DNA of 64,000 nucleotides. Source: Massospora cicadina. Lineage: Eukaryota > Entomophthoromycota > Entomophthoromycetes > Entomophthorales > Entomophthoraceae. Shown one piece after another: positions 12,536-23,588 of this stretch. Position 1 is the stretch's first letter, and each line of letters begins with the position of its first letter. Under the pieces are notes generated by a model. The model had not been told where the DNA came from. It saw nothing but the letters and a program-made list of their open reading frames with translations, and ran no database searches. The DNA is taken from contig JAKSZP010009254.1 of assembly GCA_022478985.1 (NCBI GenBank), positions 183,422-247,421 of the forward strand, in the 5' to 3' direction. The position numbers and the translations under genes were made by a program.

Positions 12536-13507
12536 AATAACTATCGGGTGTACTGATTGGGATCAGTCAGGTTACATCACTAACTGATTGGGAATTAAAG
12601 GAGTAAGTTGCAAGGTGAGTGATGCCATCTGCAACTAGTGAATTGATCAGTTAGTTTGCAACCTCATTAATGGGTAACAAGTCCCATTACCTAGGCAGGT
12701 CGCTTGCCAAATATGGCTAGTTTGCTTGAATCAAGAGGAAAACGTTAGGGAATGTTTTCTGACTCTTTTCATTTTAGGTCTCAAGGATGTCCAATGACAG
12801 GATCCTAGCTAGGATAGGGAAGACCATCACTGATGAGATAATGATTGGTGATTCAATAGCAATAGCTGCAATTTCATCAGGGAGGTGTCAATTGAGGGTT
12901 GGGCGCTGAATCCCCACTATAAATTCCCTAGAATTTACTAATAAAACACACAGAAAAACAGTATACTTTATATAGTAATATAGTATTTACTAGGATATAC
13001 CTGTCACTTCTAATTAAGTCTTAACCTAGTAAACTTTATCAGCAACCATTTATTCTATTCTTTCTCAGGGATATTATTGCTGTGTGCAATAATTGGGAGA
13101 TTTTTTAAGGAAAAGGGTAAGGATCTGAGCAGGGATCCAGAGAAGAAGCAGAATCAAATTGGGGATTGCTGCTGACTGTGTGTCAAACCAGAGAAACTGT
13201 AAATGGGAATTTAAGTGAAAATTGGGTTAGATAGTATGAGTGTCAGGCGGACAGCAAGTAAGAATTAGACTGGTCTGGCAGCCCGGATGCCAGAGCATCC
13301 AAGTGGCAAACAAGAATGCCAGAGGCACTGCTGTTGGTATGATGGATATGAAACTGGAAGGGAGCTTAATTCTTATTTAATTTATTGCGAGGAAGGCCGA
13401 CCATGGGATGGACACTTCCAAATTTGACCCAAAAGAGACAAAACTTAGTAACAGGGAAGGCACCCCAGAGAAGCGAAGCTATCTCTTGTTGCCAGCGGGA
13501 ACGCCAC

Positions 13508-16500
13508 TTATGGGGAGGGGAGGGAACGTGTGAAGGGGCCTTAGCCACAATTGAACACGTGTGTAGGAAAGGGTCTGATTTGATGAACCAGACTGGGAAC
13601 CAGGAGGAGACCAGCTATTGGCGACGCGGTGGGAGGTATCCAAATATCCACGCCTGAAAGTGGTCCGCCAAATGAGACTGGAATCTGTGGACAGCTTCTG
13701 GGAGGGTGGGGGTGGAGCCTGCGATGGCATCCAAGACAATCATGTGGATATTTCACATGGCGATTGCAACCACCAGAGCACGGAGGGAGGGTGGAAGGGG
13801 GGAGGCCATTGATAAAGCAAACATATCTCTTGACAGACTGAAGGGATGCGTTTGATCCTGGCCAAGCAGACGTTGAACTTCGCGCCATATCACTCTAGAG
13901 GTAGGACACTTCTCCAGGCGGTGGAACAGCGTTTCATACTGGCCACACACGACGCAGGATAAGTGTAAAGCATTAGAGCGCTCAGCCATACGGTACACCT
14001 GCCTCAGGCAGTGCCACACATGGGAACAGATTTGAGGCTGCAACAGAGGATGGTGTGCGTATTTCCAGATAGTCTTTTGGGTCTCAATGGAGTAAGGGAT
14101 GTCCATCATGTCCAGGTAGTCCACCCTGGATAGGACATGGGGTTGTGTGGGGATCACGCCATCTTGGATGGGTAGCCCCTGTACCTCTTGTGTGAACTGA
14201 GGAGAGGGGCGGCCTCTCTGGGCTGTGTGTCTGCTAATATGAAGTCTCCACTCAGCGCTCCGCATGGAGAGGAGGATTCGTTTGTAGTGGGTTTTAGTAC
14301 CGTGAGGACCTGTGGCCAATGGGTGTGAAGCCAGGTATTTCATCTAGGAGTGAGGGTTTGATGGATTGTTAAGGCCCAAGGCGCGGGAGAAGTTGGAGTG
14401 GGCCGCGCGGAACAGTGTTGGGAGGGGAGCGTAGGGGCAGTGATGGCCGCAATCCAGGTGCCCAGGATCTTGGCAGCATGATCTTTGAAGTCAAGCAGGC
14501 CCATGCCACCATGATGATGAGGGCCAAACATGACCTCTAGCTGTACTGGTGGTGGGCGGCCTGACCAAAGCCATCCTTGCAGCAGGGCATACAAGGTTTA
14601 AAAAGCTTGGGGAGAAGGGGATGGTGTGGGCTCCAAATCAGACTTTGGAGAGGAGCATAGAGTTTAAAACAACCCTGCCAGTAAGGGAAGTAGGGTGGGC
14701 TCTGAGGGAGGCGATGTGCTTTGTCACGTTGTCTAGAATACGACTCTTCATTACTGCTGATGTGTATCCGCCTGCCTCCACCCACACGCCCAGATGGCGG
14801 AAAGGCCCTATGGTAGGGCGTGGCACAAAGGGGAGCACCAGTGGGGCGGTGTGGGGTGAGCTGGGAGGGCGAGCGCATGTGCGAGCAGATGGGCCGGGCT
14901 GAGCGCTGGTTGCAGGGACCCAGCAGGTTTGATACTGACCAAGGAGGATGATTTCAGTTTGGAAGCATTCATTGCAGCATTACTTACCCGGGAATACTCC
15001 TGGATGAGAGCTTCAAGTGCGCATGCATCTTTATTATTTGACACCCCAACCACACAGTCATCTGCAAATGCCATCATCTTGACTGGGGCTTGGCCTGGCA
15101 CATGGACCCCAGTGAGTTGGGCATTCACGTTTCGAAGTAGTGGGTCAAGGCTGAAGTTGTATAAGAGTGGGCAAGGGGGTCCCCTTGTCGCAAGCCCCTT
15201 TGAGGGCGGACTACTTCCATTAGGAAGCCAGGGCCACGCACTGCCATTGTTGCATATTCTGTGAGCAGCATTACCCAGCTGATGAAATAAGGGGGCAAGC
15301 GGAATTGGTGGAGGCAGGCCCTGAGGTATTTTCAGTTTACTCTATCATAGGCCTTCTGTTGATCTAAGAATACAAGTGCCCCAGAGGCTGTGGACTGGCA
15401 TGCGTTAGCTACAGAGTGCACGTTGTCCCAAATTGATCTTTTTTTTAGTACTAGATGGTTCCCAAATTGATCTTCTGGGTATGAAACCAAATTGTTCTGG
15501 GGAGATGGTGGCAGATGCTACAATCCCTAAACGGTTAGCCATGATTTTAGTTAAAATTTTTGTATCCATGTTAGTTAAAGAAATGGGGCGCCAGTTGGCT
15601 AAGTCTTGCTTGTCCCCTTTCTTGAAGAGTGTGATGGTGAAGGCCTCTTGTCCTCCTGGTAGGAGGCGTGTTTCCAGAAGGCTCTGGTTAAGTGAGGCAA
15701 GCAGTAGTGGGGATATATACTGAAGTACTTTTTATAGAATTCATATGGAATGCCATTTGGGCCTGGGAATTTCCAGTTTGGTGCACTGTGGATGGCTGTC
15801 CATAATTTGTTCGGAGTAATCAAATTCATTATTTCTGGGTATCAGGAAATGGTGCAGATGTGGGTTTGGTCGAGAAATTCCGCCACTTTGGCTGGCTGAA
15901 TTGGATTGGATCAGTATAACTCAGAGTAATACTTTGATGTTTCAATTGCCACTTCAGCTGGCGCATCCATGATGGAATCATCCAATCTTCACACCTGTGT
16001 GCAGGCCACGCTCTGGTGTGGTGCGAAATTTTTTTAAAAAAATATGCGGTGCACTTGTTGCCCTCTGTAATGCGTTTGGCCCTGTACTGAACACAAACCT
16101 GATGTTTGTGTTGCCTTTCAAACGCGTTGAGGTGGGTGGCTGCCTCCACCCACTTCCAGCCCCATGCAGTGCTGTATCCTATGGCTGGGATGTTGGACTC
16201 CAGGTGTGCCAACTCTGCCAGAGTGTGCAAAATGATGGCCGATGTAGCTCATGAGCGTTGGGAGGAGAGGTGGCGAGAGTGGCGGATGGTATCCTCTTTG
16301 AAGGCTGCCCATGTGGAGATGGGGTCCACGCAAAATGGTGTAACAAACTCTTTTGCCAAAGTTGCTGATTCCACCCAAGTGGAAAATCTTGGCGACACAA
16401 GTTTGGGAGGGCGGAGTTTGCACCAATGTGGAGCCTTAGCCACTGTGACAGGTAGGTGGTAGGTTATCAAGACCAGCTGGTGGTTGGAGAATTCAATTTT

Positions 16501-17160
16501 TGTTGTTTTGAAGTGGGAAATGTGAGGTTGGAATTTCGCCAGTGTGAGGATAAGGTTGATGCGGGTCATGGACCTTAATTAGCTGTTGTGGATGTGGGGG
16601 CGCGTCATGTTTTTGAGCAGCAGGGCTTGCCATGGCAGCGCATCTATTAACCCAAGGGTGGCCTTTAGAACGCAAAGTTCTACATGACCCTGGGGGGCAT
16701 GGGAGGAGGAAGGCCAATGGTCCATGGGTATGTTTAGCCAACAGTTCATGTCGCTGACTACAAAAGGGTCTGGGGGTAATGGGAGGGATTTGACCAACGA
16801 GAAAAATTCCTGACGCTCTCATGCACAGGTTGGGGCATAGATGTTGATGATAGCATGTGCCACGTCAGCCCATGAGAAAGTGACAACAAGGACTCGGCCA
16901 TTTAGGAAGGAACCTGACAATAAAAATCTGAAAAAAATTGTTTTTCTGAACTAGCACCCCACAGTGCTCTGACCAAAAGGATATGGATGGGAGGATCATG
17001 GTTTTCCAAGTATCCTCAGAACCTCATAGACAGTGGGACTCTTGGATGGCCAGGATATCCACAGGTAAATTTTTTTGTAAAAAACTCAGTTTCCTGCCCA
17101 GGACGGCAAGGCCTTGAGTCTGGCGATATTCAACGTCCCCAAAGTGAAGGTTTCCCCCAT
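13508..17160 (-). pseudogene. LINE LA ORF2: endonuclease-reverse transcriptase, broken
   Basis: Domains in order on the minus strand. An AP-type endonuclease lies at about 17160-16250, recognisable by SDMNCWLN and NMTRPHIHN, though it is broken by stops. The reverse transcriptase follows at about 16000-14800, with GPNGIPYEFYKK and FADDCVVGVSNNKD containing the catalytic Asp pair. A long thumb/linker region comes next, then a C-terminal CX2CX7HX4C motif (CVVCGQYETLFHRLEKC, near 13960-13900). Several frameshifts and stops interrupt it. The start is set by alignment with LB, where ATG overlaps the end of ORF1. The product would nick target DNA and copy its RNA onto the nick. Confidence 0.8.
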
Positions 17161-18578
17161 TGCACCTTAGGTGCGAGGGGGTGGGCACCTGGGCCTACTA
17201 GCCTCCTCTAAATCCCCACGGGCCTTCATGGCAGTGTGGGTGTTTGCAGCAATGCTATCAGTAGTTTTATTGATTTTAGCAGAAAGGTTCACGTTGGCTT
17301 TTGCCTTCAGTTTTTTTTCCCCAACGTCAAACAAATTTTTTGCAATGTGGATGAGTTCGGTGCACCTACAAGCAGGTCAAAAAAATTTTCAGGTAGGTTG
17401 GACCCCAAGTCAGTTTCAACTGGAGCTTGTTTGCAAAGATTAGGTGAGATCGAGTCACCCATCAGATCCTCAGATTGGGTGGCCCAATCAGCATGGGCTT
17501 CCCAATCTGATTGGTTGATGGATTCCCAAGTTGCTTCCACCATGAAGGTCTCAATGTCCTCCTAGCGTTGGGAGTGTGGGATAGCGGTGGTGACTTTGGC
17601 CGCTTCCTTGGCTGCGGCCCTGTGGGCCTGCTTGGCCTTCTTCTGCTCTTGCGGGGAAATAGGTTTTACCAGTAGGTAGCAACCTTGTGCTCCCCATGGG
17701 AAAGCCTCTTTGGTGCTTGCGGTTGGTTCGTAGTGTGCCTCTCCGCTGGCCATGGCTGCTGAGGGGTGCTCTTGGAATGTGATGCCCTCCTTGGTGGGGC
17801 ATGCATGTGCCTTATGGCCGAACATGTCACAGTGGGTGCAGATGGGGGGTGCGCTGTCTACAGTTACCCAGAAAGGGTGGGTGGTATGCCCTTCAATATT
17901 AATATAAGTGGAGTGCAGGATCTGGGTTAGGTCCTTCACGATCTGCTTTGTTGGGGTCAGAACTGCGATGGCTTTGCTGGTGCACAGGTGTGGCATCAGC
18001 ATAAAGCGTTGCATCTCAAAATAATGTATTTCGCCATAAAAAGTGAGACCATCTTTCAGGTGTTGCTCCAAAATGGCACGTTTTACCATAGTGAGCAAAA
18101 AGTCAAATGTGAGGAAAATTTGGTTTAATTTTGTCCATCTGGTGCGTTTGGTTTTGATGACCCATTGCCCTTCATGGAGGTCAATCACTACGTGCACCAC
18201 AGCAGCTTCATCTGCTGCCTCCTTGTTTTCAAAACTGAGGTCCAGCCAACCGCATGACATGGAGTGAGGTGCGATGTACACCACAGTTGGGAAAAAAGTG
18301 GGCACATCCCCACAAAATTTTTCCCATAGAGCTTTTTGTTGGATGTCCAGAAACATACAGACTCCGTATTCCACTGATGAGAGTGGTTGGGAGTGTGGCG
18401 TGTTGATGTATTGGTTGCATTGTGCTTGCCAAGCGAGGATTTCTGGGGAAATAGTGACCGCCAGTTTTTTTAAATTTTTTTCTATTCCGCCAGTTTCTCC
18501 AGGGCGTTTCCAAACGTTTTAGGCCGCGGGCCTACCACCTGCTCCTCTTACCTTACTTGCCCAACTGCTCCCTGACAT
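17150..18578 (-). pseudogene. LINE LA ORF1, early stop
   Basis: RNA-binding-type ORF1 protein. The ATG at 18578 is followed by a TAA about 20 codons later where LB has TCT. The rest is largely open as a 270-residue segment (17562-18374). That segment holds the block WLDLSFENKEAADEAA, a second block with LTFDFLLTMVKRAILEQHL, and a CX2CX4HX4C knuckle (CTHCDMFGHKAHAC, near 17810-17850). The C-terminal part is basic and Ala-rich. Chaperone binding of its own RNA is expected from known LINE ORF1 and Gag-type knuckle proteins. It overlaps the ORF2 start, as in LB. Confidence 0.8.
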
Positions 18579-18638
18579 GGGCGCAGACTAATCTCCTCTG
18601 TGAGATTATCAAACTAGAATCATACTTGAATTGAATAA

Positions 18639-18658
18639 GTTGTAAAAGTGATTGCAAC
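18639..18658 (-). promoter_or_regulatory. 5'-terminal hairpin of LINE LA
   Basis: Minus-strand GTTGCAA-TCACTT-TTACAAC lies in the first 40 bases of the element. The stem can pair with one or two weak positions. The loop TCACTTTT is shared with the other LINEs and with H2/H3. Confidence 0.6.
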
Positions 18659-18833
18659 AAGAGAGAAAAGTTAAGGGAGCTTAATTCTCAACAGATAAAA
18701 ACAGGATTTGGGGGAAGTTGTTTTATTAGAAAATCTAAAGAAGGAGAATTGACCAACAATTTTCTCAGTGTGATGCACCTGATTAAAAGGTTGTTGATTT
18801 TGAGGGAAAACAAGCTGGGATTGGGTTCTGCAA

Positions 18834-19207
18834 GTTCAACCTAAGCAGCAAATTATTCAGAAAATGGGCAGGTTAGTTTCCTGAAAACTGACATCGCAAA
18901 ATTCAGCAGTGGGCTGAGTTGCAGTCAGTTCAACCTAAGTGGTAAACTAAACAGGAATGGGTGGGTTAGTTCCCTAGGGACTGACATCACAAAATTTGAT
19001 GGTGGACTGAGTTGCAGTCAATTTGACCTAAGTGGTGAACTATTTAAAAATGGATGTGTTAGTTTCCTGGGGACTGACATCGCTAAATTTGGCATTGGGC
19101 TGAGTTGCAGTCAGTTTAACCTAAGCGGTGAACTATTTGGGAATGGGCGGGTTAGTTCCCTGGGGACTGACATTGCAAAATTTGGCAGTGGGCTGAGTTA
19201 CAGTCAG
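18834..19207. repeat. 94-bp tandem repeat in D left LTR, four units
   Basis: Units begin near 18834, 18928, 19021 and 19115, each with a pattern of cctaagYggYRaact, gggYgggttagt and ctgacatcRcaaaatt. The right LTR has only two units (20833-21020), so the array changed length after insertion or in the lineage of one LTR. Confidence 0.8.
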
Positions 19208-19524
19208 TGGCATTGTGTCAGGTGCAACGCCCAATTTGCTGGCAGGAATCTTCCCATCAGGGGTGATGCCTGACGGATTTGGGAGGGGGATTTTTTAATC
19301 AACATGTAAACTGAATTGCAACTGTCAGGCATTCTGGCTGATAGCTCAGTCTTCATACCTTTTTGACCATTTGAAATCTGAGTATTGGGCTGATTGCTGC
19401 TCAAATCAGTTGTGATCAATTCCATTTTGGTGATCTTAGCGCAGATTTTACTAATTCCTCATAACAGTTCTGCCAAGGAGAGTGCGGGTACTGGAAGTGG
19501 GATCTGAAGCAGAAGGGCTATTAC

Positions 19525-20253
19525 TCAGCGCTTGTCTACCATATGAGCGAGATCACCCTGTGTAATGAGGGGTATGGCCATCCTCTTCAGTACCTTCTTG
19601 CTTGAGAATGGAAAGATGGCCCAATCAATGCCCAAAGGATGTTCATAAGGACTTACATTACCCTTTTCTTTTTTCAAGAGAAGAGCCTCATCATTGGGAA
19701 ACTGTACAAGAGCCACCTTCTTGCGCACCTTGGGTGACTTGATCACTATTACTGATGCAGGTTTTTTGGGGGAAATGGAGAATATCAGGGTGGGATATGT
19801 GGAGCGCTTCAACCAGGTTCATGAAATTTGTGCAATTGCATACCTTGCCCCAACTGTTCTCATAGGCCAGATACCCTTTCCAAGCCATGAAATATTGGAC
19901 GGAATGTCACAATTTCTGGGATGCCAGGATAACCTCTTCCTCAGCCTCTTTCCCAGTTTTGACAATGATCAGTTGCAGTTCCATGGGAATTGCACCTTTG
20001 AAGGGTGACAGCTGGGAAACTACTGGGCTTTGGGGAACAAACTCATTGCAAGTTGAGATATCAGACCTTACTGACATAGCCAAGATAGCTGTGGCAACTA
20101 TAGGGTATGGGTTTAGAGTTTTGAGTGGGATGGGACTAATGTGGGCAGGGATAATCTTCTTTATGACCTGATTCAGTTGGAAAGAAGGGACTATTGCTGT
20201 GCCAATATCTACGAGAAAGGTGGAAATGGTAGAGATTGATGGTTGGTCAATTA
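19525..20253 (-). CDS. D element internal ORF fragments, function unknown
   Basis: The 596-bp internal region (19658-20253) is mostly coding-like on the minus strand but in more than one frame. The first part continues from an open frame of 174 codons (19907-20431) with a Pro-, Ile- and Ser-rich segment. The second part (19525-19812) contains FSISPKKPASVIVIKSPKVRK and ends with AIPLITQGDLAHMVDKR inside the left LTR. I recognise no domain. A stop codon reached only inside an LTR is unusual for LTR elements. A similar end occurs in the relic at 11830-12140, which supports a real protein family. Limits are approximate. Confidence 0.4.
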
Positions 20254-21471
20254 TGTCAGGTGGATAGCAAGTAAGAATTAGACTGGCCTGCCAGCCCAGA
20301 TGCCAGAGCATCCAAGTGGCAAACCAGAATGCCAGAGGCACTGCTGTTGGTATGACGGATATGGAACTGGAAGGGAGCTTAATTCTAAATTTTACTTGAG
20401 GTGGGCTGACCTGGGGATGATACCACACCAATTAGGGAAGTGAAGAAAAATGGGAAGGAGGATAAAACCCAGAAAACCTCCATGCGTGGTGTATGATAGG
20501 CCAGGAACTCCATGGACTGCCTTTGCTATTCGCTATCTCAGTTCAGGGCATTGGTGCGCTAAACCAACACAGTCAAAATTGTCCCCTACCCAAAGTCCAT
20601 TACCAGGATCGAACTTGGGAGGCAGTGGTAGAGGGTCCATACTCTACCACTGGGGTATCCTCCCTGGAAGGGAGCTTAATTCTCAACAGATAAAAATGGG
20701 ATTTTGGGGGAAGTTATTTTTATTGAAAAAAATTTAAGGAAGGAGAATTGACCATCAATTTTCTTAGTGTGATGTGCCTGACTAAATAGTTGTCAATTTT
20801 GAGGGAAAACAAGCTGGGATCAGGTTCTGCAAGTTTGACCTAAGTGGTGAACTATTTGGAAATGGGCAGGTTAGTTCCCTGGGGACCAACATCACTAAAT
20901 TTGGCAGCGGGCTGAGTTGCAGTTGGTTTGACCTAAGTGGCAAACTATTTGGGAATGGGTGGGTTAGTTCCCTGGGAACCAACATTGTAAAATTTGGTGG
21001 CAGGCTGAGTTGCAGTCAGTGGTATTGCATCAGGTGCAACGCCCAATTTGCTGACAGGAATCTGCCCATCAGGGGTGATACCTGACAGATTTGGGAGGGA
21101 GGATTTTTTTGATCAACGTGTAAACTGAATTGCAACTGTCAGGCATTCTGGCTGATAGCTCAGTCTTCATACCTTTTTGACCATTTGAAATCTGAGTATT
21201 GGGCTGATTGACACTTGAATTAGTTGCAATTGATTCTATTTCAGCAATCTTGGTGCAGATTTTACTGATTCCTTGTAACAGTTCTGCTGAGGAGAGTGCA
21301 GGTACCAGAAGCAGGATTCAAAGCAGAAGGGCTATTACCCAGTACTCATCTACCACGTGAGTGAGATCGCCCTGTGTAATGAGGGGTATGGCCATCCTCT
21401 TTGGTACCTTCTTGATCAGGAATGGAAAGATGGCCCAATCAACGCCCAGAGGACATTCACTGGGACTTACA
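20254..21471 (-). repeat. D right (5') LTR, interrupted by SINE
   Basis: The LTR pieces are 20254-20386 and 20684-21471, together 921 bp. It matches the left LTR apart from two fewer 94-bp units and scattered substitutions. Confidence 0.8.
20387..20663 (-). mobile_element. tRNA-derived SINE-2, full length
   Basis: 277-bp insertion with a 20-bp target duplication ctggaagggagcttaattct (20367-20386 and 20664-20683). On the minus strand it starts GGGAGGATACCCCAGTGGTAG. An A-box-like CAGTGGTAGAG and a B-box-like AGTTCGATCC follow within the first 70 bases, the RNA polymerase III promoter layout. Its 3' end (catccccaggtcagccc, acctcaag) matches the LINE tail. A second, head-less copy lies at 25151-25327. 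Confidence 0.88.
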
Positions 21472-21716
21472 ATGAGGAAATGAATCCCTATTTCAAGGCA
21501 TCATAAATATTTTGAGAGGAAATATTGGCTGAGCATTGGGCTGAGATCTAATTCTTTCATTCAACTACAGATAGTAGTCATCATACTATTATCAGCCAAT
21601 TATATCAACAACAGTACAACATGGACAAATTGCACAAAACCTGAACCTGTGCAAGTAATACGCTTATGGGGTTATTGGCCAAAAATAATCAAAAGCCTAT
21701 AAATTTTTACAAATAT

Positions 21717-22189
21717 CAAAACTGATATCTCTAAAGGCAATAAAATAATTGGGTGTCTAGCATCAACCCTCAAAAGATTTTAAAGGTTTGGGTTTTTTAT
21801 AAAACATATAAGAATATCTTTGGAATATTAATGGGAGGAAGATTTTGGGTGTGGAAAGGTTGTAAAAAGATTTTTTGCAAATAGTTAGTTGGTACTAGAA
21901 TTTTTAGGATACACTAATCAAGCTATCTTGTTGATATTTATCTTAGCATAATTTTCTTGATTTTATAAAATAGTTTAAGTCTTAAATTATCACAAGAGGC
22001 AATTATAAAAACTTGCTTCTATGTTAAATAAAGGATAAGTTTTAGTCTGCACTATATTTGTAACATTGTTAACTCTCCCCTTGGGTTGGGATCATCTAGT
22101 ACTAATATATATTGTAGGTTTATTTTATTCAAACTTAAGAAAAATCCTTGTAATTGGAATTCTGCTAATTTTTATCCAGTTTACCCAAA
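21717..22189. other. AT-rich spacer with one retroposed tail
   Basis: No gene. At about 22075-22105 the sequence ccccttgggttgggatc continues with atctagtactaa, the same 3' tail as the insertions at 12490 and 29522. Its target duplication is unclear. Confidence 0.5.
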
Positions 22190-22812
22190 AACTTTTGCTG
22201 GTGCGAAGACTCGGAGATCAGGGATATTCCAATTGCCATGTCGATGTCTCATCATGAAATGTCGGACAATTCACCGTTTCCGCCACAATATTAAGAGGAA
22301 TTGTACCCTTGAGGGTGGATCCTCAAAATGGATAGTTGTTTGCGGAATTAGGGGCTAAAATAAAACAGGTAAAGCCGCATGCTCGAATAGGATTTACATA
22401 TTGTACTTCTAGTACTTCTTAGGCCAGGCGATTGAATTTTCATCGATTCGATAGAAAATGGGTTTTATTGAACTGCGTTTTAGTTATATAAGTGAAATCA
22501 ATAGATCAATTAGAGCCCAATTTGGTATAATCCCCCTACTGGCATAAGATGTCGCAATCATGGCATTAGTCATATCAAAGGGTATAATTTGATTATTCTT
22601 ACTCAGGCGGATTTTGTAGCCTGAGTATGGCGTCATGAACTTAAAAATGGCGTGATTTGGGTATCGAATGCGAGGTTGCGAATCAGGCGAAAAAGTAGAT
22701 CATCTTTCATCCCAATGAGTCATGCCGAGTCAAAGTGCAAGATAAAAGGTAGTACGAGAGTTGAAAAGCATCGTCTGAATACCAAGCCTATCTTACTGAA
22801 TCAGAATGCAAC

Positions 22813-23097
22813 TTGAAAGTCTTTCAATACAAGGAGTCGGGTATACAGATGAAACGAGTTTTTGAATTGACCCAATTTAAGCTTATAAAGCAGTGTGAAT
22901 CTTCCATTGACAGTGGACTCCTTCGGTTTGTTCTCATACGCAACCTTTGCAATTCCATCGAGTCGGAACTGTCTTTTTATGGTGAGGAAGACTGGCTGGA
23001 CGACTGCCTTGACGATTTGGACGACTTTGAGGATTTTAGATGTGAGAGTACTTGCTTAGATACTTCGACTTGCTCTTCACTTATTACCAATGTTTAA
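22813..23097 (+). CDS. 94-codon frame with acidic segment, unknown
   Basis: An open frame in the CpG-rich block whose C-terminal part is strongly acidic (EEDWLDDCLDDLDDFEDF, residues about 58-75) after a basic and hydrophobic first half. There is no recognised domain or signal peptide. The ATG start is the first of two in frame. It could be an exon, a relic or chance, and I would not assign a function. Confidence 0.3.
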   Translation: MKVFQYKESGIQMKRVFELTQFKLIKQCESSIDSGLLRFVLIRNLCNSIESELSFYGEEDWLDDCLDDLDDFEDFRCESTCLDTSTCSSLITNV

Positions 23098-23300
23098 TTC
23101 GTTACTTTTTAATATCTGTTGAGTTGCCTTCAAATACAACCAAAATAGTATTTTAACTAAATTAAAATAACTTATCGCTTTAAAATATTTACAAGAGGCC
23201 ATGCGCCCTTTTGATTGTGCGAATATAGTATTATGGTGATATGGGCATAGATGGATCCCTGTAAATAACCTTGATCGGATGTTAAGGCTCTACTTAGATT

Positions 23301-23588
23301 TCAATGTGCAATAGAGTAGGCTAAACTCTGCGCCGTACAGCTGAACTCGTTGAGCAACAGCTCTTCTAATTCATCTTTTGTATCGACAAGGTTCCGTATG
23401 TGGTATTGAACAGTGATTGGCATTAGTATGAACCGCTTAACTGTACCGCTTCTACCTACTTTAAAAAGCAACCCACAATTCCGTCTAATTGATGCCCGCA
23501 AACAGTATTGGAACCTCCCATAAATGCTTAAGTTTGGTTTGATATCCATCTGCAAATCCGAAATTGTAGATAAGAAAGTGCATGCCAC
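23301..23588 (-). CDS. 95-codon frame, unknown, possible exon
   Basis: Minus-strand open frame with a regular codon mix, in the CpG-rich block. The listed start is GTG; upstream in frame there is a stop after two more codons, so a complete gene would need splicing or a frameshift. An adjacent frame upstream (to about 23700) reads FHKGLSEELDEICEVLNPLF, which may be its continuation. The C-terminus has TKDELEELLLNEF. No family recognised. Confidence 0.3.
   Translation of the reverse strand: MACTFLSTISDLQMDIKPNLSIYGRFQYCLRASIRRNCGLLFKVGRSGTVKRFILMPITVQYHIRNLVDTKDELEELLLNEFSCTAQSLAYSIAH

Larger units (their letters stand above)
13374..18672 (-). mobile_element. LINE LA, full length, 5.3 kb
   Basis: Bounded by a 16-bp target duplication aagggagcttaattct (13358-13373 and 18673-18688). 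The 5' end carries the family hairpin at 18639-18658 (stem GTTG...CAAC, loop with TCACTTTT on the minus strand). The 3' end has the shared tail (minus strand: catcccatggtcggcc, then cgcaataaat). ORF1 and ORF2 overlap slightly near 17160. The length equals that of LB (5275 bp). Both frames are broken, so the copy is dead, but it is complete from end to end. Confidence 0.88.
13241..19657 (-). repeat. D left (3') LTR, interrupted by LINE LA
   Basis: The LTR pieces are 13241-13373 and 18689-19657, together 1102 bp. It contains four ~94-bp tandem units (18834-19207), while the sister LTR has two. A minus-strand frame runs from the internal region into this LTR and ends with AHMVDKR near 19525. Confidence 0.8.
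13241..21471 (-). mobile_element. LTR element D, non-autonomous
   Basis: Two LTRs (TGTCAGG ... ACTTACA) around a 596-bp internal region, flanked by a perfect 5-bp duplication atgag (13236-13240 and 21472-21476). The minus orientation is set by a strong polypurine tract (gaaaaaagaaaagggtaa on the minus strand) abutting the left LTR at 19658-19675. The internal region encodes only fragments of a protein of unknown type; protease, reverse transcriptase and integrase are absent. It lies inside solo LTR C. Its own LTRs were later hit by LINE LA and a SINE at the same nucleotide. Confidence 0.8.
12246..21711. mobile_element. Solo LTR family C, copy 1, split by element D
   Basis: Starts TGTTGGGATTTTTGCCC and ends ATAAATTTTTACA. 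Flanks aacat (12241-12245) and aatat (21712-21716) are a likely 5-bp target duplication with one change. After removing element D plus one copy of its target site it is about 1.23 kb, close to copy 2 (26706-27872, 1167 bp). The two C pieces are 12246-13240 and 21477-21711. It has no internal region, so it is a solo LTR or an LTR-like non-autonomous unit. Confidence 0.7.

Noticed and set aside
13541..18374. Plus-strand frames of 90-120 codons across this interval
   Set aside because: They are shadows of the LINE LA ORF1 and ORF2 coding regions on the minus strand. The same holds for minus-strand frames over 39278-44326 and for opposite-strand frames in the H copies.
18834..19207. CRISPR-like direct repeats
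   Set aside because: The 94-bp units are contiguous with no unique spacers, lie in an LTR, and the window is eukaryotic.
20587..20663. tRNA gene on the minus strand
   Set aside because: Same reasoning: the tRNA-like head belongs to SINE-2, bounded by a 20-bp duplication.
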